In this document: in pieces, positions 60,642 through 64,000 of the stretch
Numbering within the stretch: the first letter of the stretch is position 1
How the letters are laid out: every line of letters begins with the position of its first letter
Origin: Kaistella haifensis DSM 19056
Lineage (GTDB): Bacteria > Bacteroidota > Bacteroidia > Flavobacteriales > Weeksellaceae
NCBI RefSeq assembly: GCF_000735695.2
Contig: NZ_JASZ02000011.1
Span: 62,001 to 126,000, forward strand
Length of the DNA: 64,000 nucleotides
Reading direction: 5' to 3'
The notes under the pieces: generated by a model
What the model saw: the letters and a program-made list of their open reading frames with translations, nothing else
Told to the model about the DNA's origin: nothing
Database searches by the model: none
Made by a program: the position numbers and the translations under genes

Positions 60642-61781
60642 ATGATACAGCCTATAATTTCTTTGTCTTCTCCTCATATGGGAGGTAAAGAAATGCACTA
60701 TATTCAGCAAGCCTTTGATGAGAATTGGATTGCGCCTTTGGGTCCGAATGTCAATGGTTTTGAGCATGATCTGGAATCCTTTTTGGATGAAGAAGTGTAT
60801 GTTGCGGTACTGAGTTCTGGAACGGCTGCGCTGCATTTGTCTTTGGTTTTGCTGGATGTGAAGCCCGGTGATTTTGTAATTTGCCAGTCGCTCACCTTTT
60901 CTGCATCAGCGAATCCCATCGTCTATATGGGAGCTACTCCTATTTTTGTAGATAGTGAAAAAGATACCTGGAATCTTTGTCCGAAAGCGGTAGAAGAAGC
61001 CATCCAGTACGGAATTGCTCAAGGGAAAAAACCAAAGGCGATTATTGCAGTTTCTCTTTATGGAATGCCTTATCAAGTAGATGAAATCAATGCTCTTTCG
61101 AAGCGGTACGACATCCCGGTGATTGAGGATAGTGCCGAAGCTTTGGGAAGTACTTATAAAAATAGAAAATGTGGAACTTTCGGTGATCTTTGCGTATTAA
61201 GTTTCAATGGAAATAAAATTATCACCACTTCCGGTGGCGGCGCCTTGATTTTGAAAGATCCTGCATTTAAGAAAAAGGCCGTTTTCCTTTCAACGCAGGC
61301 CAAAGACGATGCTCCACACTACGAACATACCAATATCGGCTACAACTACCGCATGAGTAATATTTGTGCAGGCGTTGGCCGAGGACAGATGGAAGTTTTG
61401 GCAGATCGGGTTGCCCAAAGGAGAGCCAACCACCAGCGTTACCAGAGATTATTTGCCGGGCAAGCTCATTTTACCCTTCATCAGGAACCCAATTCAGATT
61501 TTTTTTCTAACCACTGGCTGAGTATTGTTACGGTAAGTGAAAACAGCCGCATCAGTGCCGATGAGATTCGAAAAATGGCGTTAGATCAAAATATTGAGAC
61601 TCGCCCAGTGTGGAAACCGATGCATCTTCAACCTATATTTAAAGATACTCTCTACTTTGGCTCTAATTTTGCAGAGCAAACTTTTAACACGGGGCTTTGC
61701 TTACCTTCTGGATCTAATTTGACTCCTCAGGATTGGGAAAGGATTGAACACTTTTTTTACAAAATATTTGCTTTATCTTAA
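60642..61781 (+). CDS. DegT/DnrJ/EryC1/StrS-family sugar aminotransferase
   Basis: 379 residues, PLP-dependent. It starts MIQPIISLSSPHMGGKEMHY; the PLP Lys lies in SFNGNKIITTSGGGALI (about residue 190), and phosphate-binding SGTAALHL and DSAEALGS are present. This class aminates 4-keto sugar nucleotides, as PglE makes the amino sugar of bacillosamine, or PseC-like enzymes do. With the neighbouring 4,6-dehydratase it would give UDP-4-amino-4,6-dideoxy-GlcNAc; this is inferred. Confidence 0.9.
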   Translation: MIQPIISLSSPHMGGKEMHYIQQAFDENWIAPLGPNVNGFEHDLESFLDEEVYVAVLSSGTAALHLSLVLLDVKPGDFVICQSLTFSASANPIVYMGATPIFVDSEKDTWNLCPKAVEEAIQYGIAQGKKPKAIIAVSLYGMPYQVDEINALSKRYDIPVIEDSAEALGSTYKNRKCGTFGDLCVLSFNGNKIITTSGGGALILKDPAFKKKAVFLSTQAKDDAPHYEHTNIGYNYRMSNICAGVGRGQMEVLADRVAQRRANHQRYQRLFAGQAHFTLHQEPNSDFFSNHWLSIVTVSENSRISADEIRKMALDQNIETRPVWKPMHLQPIFKDTLYFGSNFAEQTFNTGLCLPSGSNLTPQDWERIEHFFYKIFALS

Positions 61782-61891
61782 CAAAAGTATTGATTTGTTT
61801 CTTTAAATGTTGTAGTATTGTGTAAATAGTACAGTGATGGAGAGCGAGGGGATAACTGCTTGTTTCTCTGATGTTAATAATCAAGTAACGT

Positions 61892-63835
61892 ATGAGTTTA
61901 AGCACAAAAATGAAGAAAAACGGAGCTTATGAAGGTCAATTGTTAAATCTTACGGATATTCGGTACCTCCCGAGATGGGCTGTTTTAGTAATTGATATTC
62001 TTTTGGTTGCTCTAGCGATTACTCTTTCTTGTTACCTTATCGAGAAACTCACCCATAGTACTCATTTTGTTTTTTACAATACCTTGAATATGTACCTCAT
62101 TATTTTGGGGGTCAGTATTTTATTCATGGTGTTATTCCGTACTTACTCTGGAATTATCCGACATTCTACCTTTATCGATTTGCTTAAAATCTTTATCATG
62201 ACCTTCTGCGTGACGGGAGCGATTGGTTTGATTACTTATGTATATTTTTGGATCACCGGAGAATGGATGATCCATCTCTTGTTGCCTTTTCTCCTTGTTT
62301 TTTTTGCTGCATCGTTTATCTTTCTTTTTATGTTCCGTTTGTTTGTGAAAGAATTCTTTCATTTGATCAGAATGTTTCGCAGAAGTACCCAGCGCAAAAG
62401 AATCCTTGTTTTCGGTATTGATGAGCAAGCAGTTGCAGTGGCGAGCACTATTATCGAAAATCCTCATTTACCCTACCATATTGTTGGATTCCTAACCCAA
62501 CGGCAAGATTATAAAAGGGCCCATCTTCTAGGTAAAACCATTTACAGTGTTGAGAAGATTGAAACCAATACTTACCACGAAATGATGCTTGACGGAGTTT
62601 TATTGGTTAAAGAAATGATGTCGAAAGAGGAACTAAACACATGGGTCAATGTATTTCTCGAAAAAGGGCTGCAGGTTTTTATGGCTCCTTCCGTACAAGA
62701 GTTAAAAAATTCCTCCGATATGCAAACGTCGATCCGGAAGTTGCAGATCGAAGATTTGCTGAACCGTAAACCTATTACCATCGTCAACGAAGATTTGAAA
62801 ATACGTCATTTTGAAAAATCAGTTCTCATTACCGGAGGCGCAGGTTCTATCGGAAGTGAAATCGTAAGGCAAGTGGCCACTTTGAATCCTTCACTCATCG
62901 TTGTTTTGGATCAAGCGGAAACTCCACTTTATGAAATTGAAATGGAGATGACCAACAAATTTCCGTACATTAATTTCAAATTCATCCTTGCTGATATCTC
63001 CAACAGACATCGTATTGAACCTTTATTCCAGAAATACAATTTCTCCATGGTTTATCACGCTGCGGCTTACAAACACGTTCCTTTGATCGAGGAAAATCCG
63101 CACGAAGGTGTATTGGTGAATATTTTAGGAAGTAAAAACCTTTCCACGTTAGCCAGCAAATACGGAGTAAATCGTTTTGTGATGGTTTCAACAGACAAAG
63201 CGGTAAAACCAACCAATGTGATGGGTGCTACGAAACGTTCGGCAGAACTTTTTGTACAAGCGTTGCAAAACACCCCGAATAATAAAACGAAATTCATCAC
63301 GACCCGTTTTGGGAATGTTTTGGGTTCCAACGGTTCGGTGATTCCACACTTCAAAAAGCAAATTGAAAATGGCGGTCCAGTGACCATTACCCATCCCGAT
63401 ATCGTAAGGTATTTCATGACCATTCCCGAAGCTTGTGATTTGGTGCTACAGGCCGGAACGATGGGAAAGGGAGGTGAAATTTTCGTGTTCGATATGGGGG
63501 AACCGGTGAAGATTTTGGATCTGGCGAAAAGAATGATCAAGCTTTCCGGATTTGAGCCCAACTTGGACATTAAAATTATTTATACCGGATTGAGACCGGG
63601 AGAAAAACTCTATGAAGAGCTGCTGAGTGATGATGCAAAAACGCTGCCTACCCACAACGAGAAAATTCTGATTTCCAAAGATCCGAATATGGAATTCGAA
63701 GATATTGAGAAATACACCAATCAAATCGTGAAAGCTGCTTTAAGAAGGGAGAAAATACAGGTGGTGCAAATTTTGAAAGAGATTGTTCCTGAATTTAAAA
63801 GCAATAATTCAGTTTATGAAGTTTTGGATAAGTAA
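61892..63835 (+). CDS. Membrane-bound nucleotide-sugar 4,6-dehydratase (CapD/PglF-like)
   Basis: 647 residues. Four N-terminal membrane spans and a DUF3419-like/CoA-binding-like domain (about 1-290) precede an extended SDR domain with TGGAGSIGSEIVRQ (about residues 314-327), the catalytic SxxxY/K replaced by the VSTDKAVKPTNVMGATKR block, and the C-terminal RPGEKLYEELL. PglF/CapD/WbpM dehydrate UDP-GlcNAc at C4/C6. With the aminotransferase it opens a UDP-diNAc-type pathway. It is followed by a promoter and the export lipoprotein. Confidence 0.92.
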   Translation: MSLSTKMKKNGAYEGQLLNLTDIRYLPRWAVLVIDILLVALAITLSCYLIEKLTHSTHFVFYNTLNMYLIILGVSILFMVLFRTYSGIIRHSTFIDLLKIFIMTFCVTGAIGLITYVYFWITGEWMIHLLLPFLLVFFAASFIFLFMFRLFVKEFFHLIRMFRRSTQRKRILVFGIDEQAVAVASTIIENPHLPYHIVGFLTQRQDYKRAHLLGKTIYSVEKIETNTYHEMMLDGVLLVKEMMSKEELNTWVNVFLEKGLQVFMAPSVQELKNSSDMQTSIRKLQIEDLLNRKPITIVNEDLKIRHFEKSVLITGGAGSIGSEIVRQVATLNPSLIVVLDQAETPLYEIEMEMTNKFPYINFKFILADISNRHRIEPLFQKYNFSMVYHAAAYKHVPLIEENPHEGVLVNILGSKNLSTLASKYGVNRFVMVSTDKAVKPTNVMGATKRSAELFVQALQNTPNNKTKFITTRFGNVLGSNGSVIPHFKKQIENGGPVTITHPDIVRYFMTIPEACDLVLQAGTMGKGGEIFVFDMGEPVKILDLAKRMIKLSGFEPNLDIKIIYTGLRPGEKLYEELLSDDAKTLPTHNEKILISKDPNMEFEDIEKYTNQIVKAALRREKIQVVQILKEIVPEFKSNNSVYEVLDK

Positions 63836-63853
63836 TTTAGAATTGTATATTTG
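63824..63853 (+). promoter_or_regulatory. Promoter of the export lipoprotein gene
   Basis: TTG at 63824-63826, 19 nt, TATATTTG at 63846-63853; ATG at 63872. Confidence 0.7.
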
Positions 63854-63871
63854 CAAACCTTGATATTTTAA

Positions 63872-64000
63872 ATGATCAATATGAATAAAAACACAATTGT
63901 CTTTCTTTTTTTATTAATCCTTACCCTTACCCTTACCCTTACTTCCTGTAACACCCGCAATAAAACGAGTAAACTGAACTATATGCAAAATGTAGAACAG
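63872..64000 (+). CDS. Polysaccharide export lipoprotein, Wza-like (5' end only)
   Basis: Only the first 43 residues are in the window. Starts at ATG 63872 or 63881. A lipoprotein signal (FLFLLILTLTLTLTSC, Cys 26) is followed by NTRNKTSKLNYMQNVEQ, the usual beginning of Bacteroidota Wza-type export proteins. Wza forms the outer-membrane channel for capsule or exopolysaccharide. The (LT)n stretch is encoded by four CCTTAC hexanucleotides. Family is assigned from short sequence and position next to the dehydratase. Confidence 0.75.
   Translation, partial: MINMNKNTIVFLFLLILTLTLTLTSCNTRNKTSKLNYMQNVEQ

Overview
The window is about 64 kb of ordinary chromosome from a flavobacterium, most likely the Chryseobacterium/Kaistella group (Weeksellaceae). 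The evidence is the Bacteroidota-type promoter (TTG, about 17-23 nt, then TAnnTTTG) in front of many genes, type IX secretion genes (a PorP/SprF-type protein and the T9SS plug protein), DUF3467 directly after rpoC, families such as DUF4403, GxxExxY and PASTA-only proteins, and low GC content. The species cannot be named from this window alone.

Region 1 (1-19 kb) is the translation/transcription core: the 3' end of a Xer recombinase gene, hpf, four tRNAs, tuf, tRNA-Trp, secE, nusG, rplK-rplA-rplJ-rplL, then rpoB-rpoC and a DUF3467 gene. The usual rplL-rpoB junction is split by about 3.8 kb holding three secreted-protein genes, one of them an 826-residue lectin/thrombospondin-type-3 protein. 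rpoB has its own promoter and a roughly 300-nt leader with a possible long-range stem.

Region 2 (19-50.7 kb) is housekeeping: a paired DNA-metabolism protein and radical SAM protein, a RibB with a degenerate GTP cyclohydrolase II half, a luciferase-like oxidoreductase, DUF4403, tRNA-Cys, aroC, several thioredoxin-fold proteins, miaA, hemH, an Nfu-type Fe-S protein, a gamma carbonic anhydrase, a Pif1-like helicase with a probable 3' frameshift, lnt, folB, nadA, gmk, yicC, a PASTA protein, an RluA-type pseudouridine synthase and a PorP/SprF protein. A GxxExxY gene lies between perfect 19-bp inverted repeats.

Region 3 (50.7-57.6 kb) is gene-poor. It is built from short-period degenerate repeats, mostly 7-nt and some 9-nt or 8-nt units. 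Embedded in it are hemW, recX and two toxin-antitoxin-like pairs: a ParE/RelE pair and an AbiEii-type nucleotidyltransferase with an XRE regulator. The second pair sits exactly between two long direct repeats. The same repeat material recurs in the leader after rpoC, in a 92-bp tandem array upstream of ribB, after the helicase gene, and in frame inside a sugar-dehydrogenase gene. I consider this periodic repeat system the most interesting feature of the window.

Region 4 (57.6-64 kb) is the start of a surface-polysaccharide locus: two UDP-sugar dehydrogenases, a DegT-type aminotransferase, a membrane-bound 4,6-dehydratase, and the start of a Wza-like export lipoprotein cut by the window edge.
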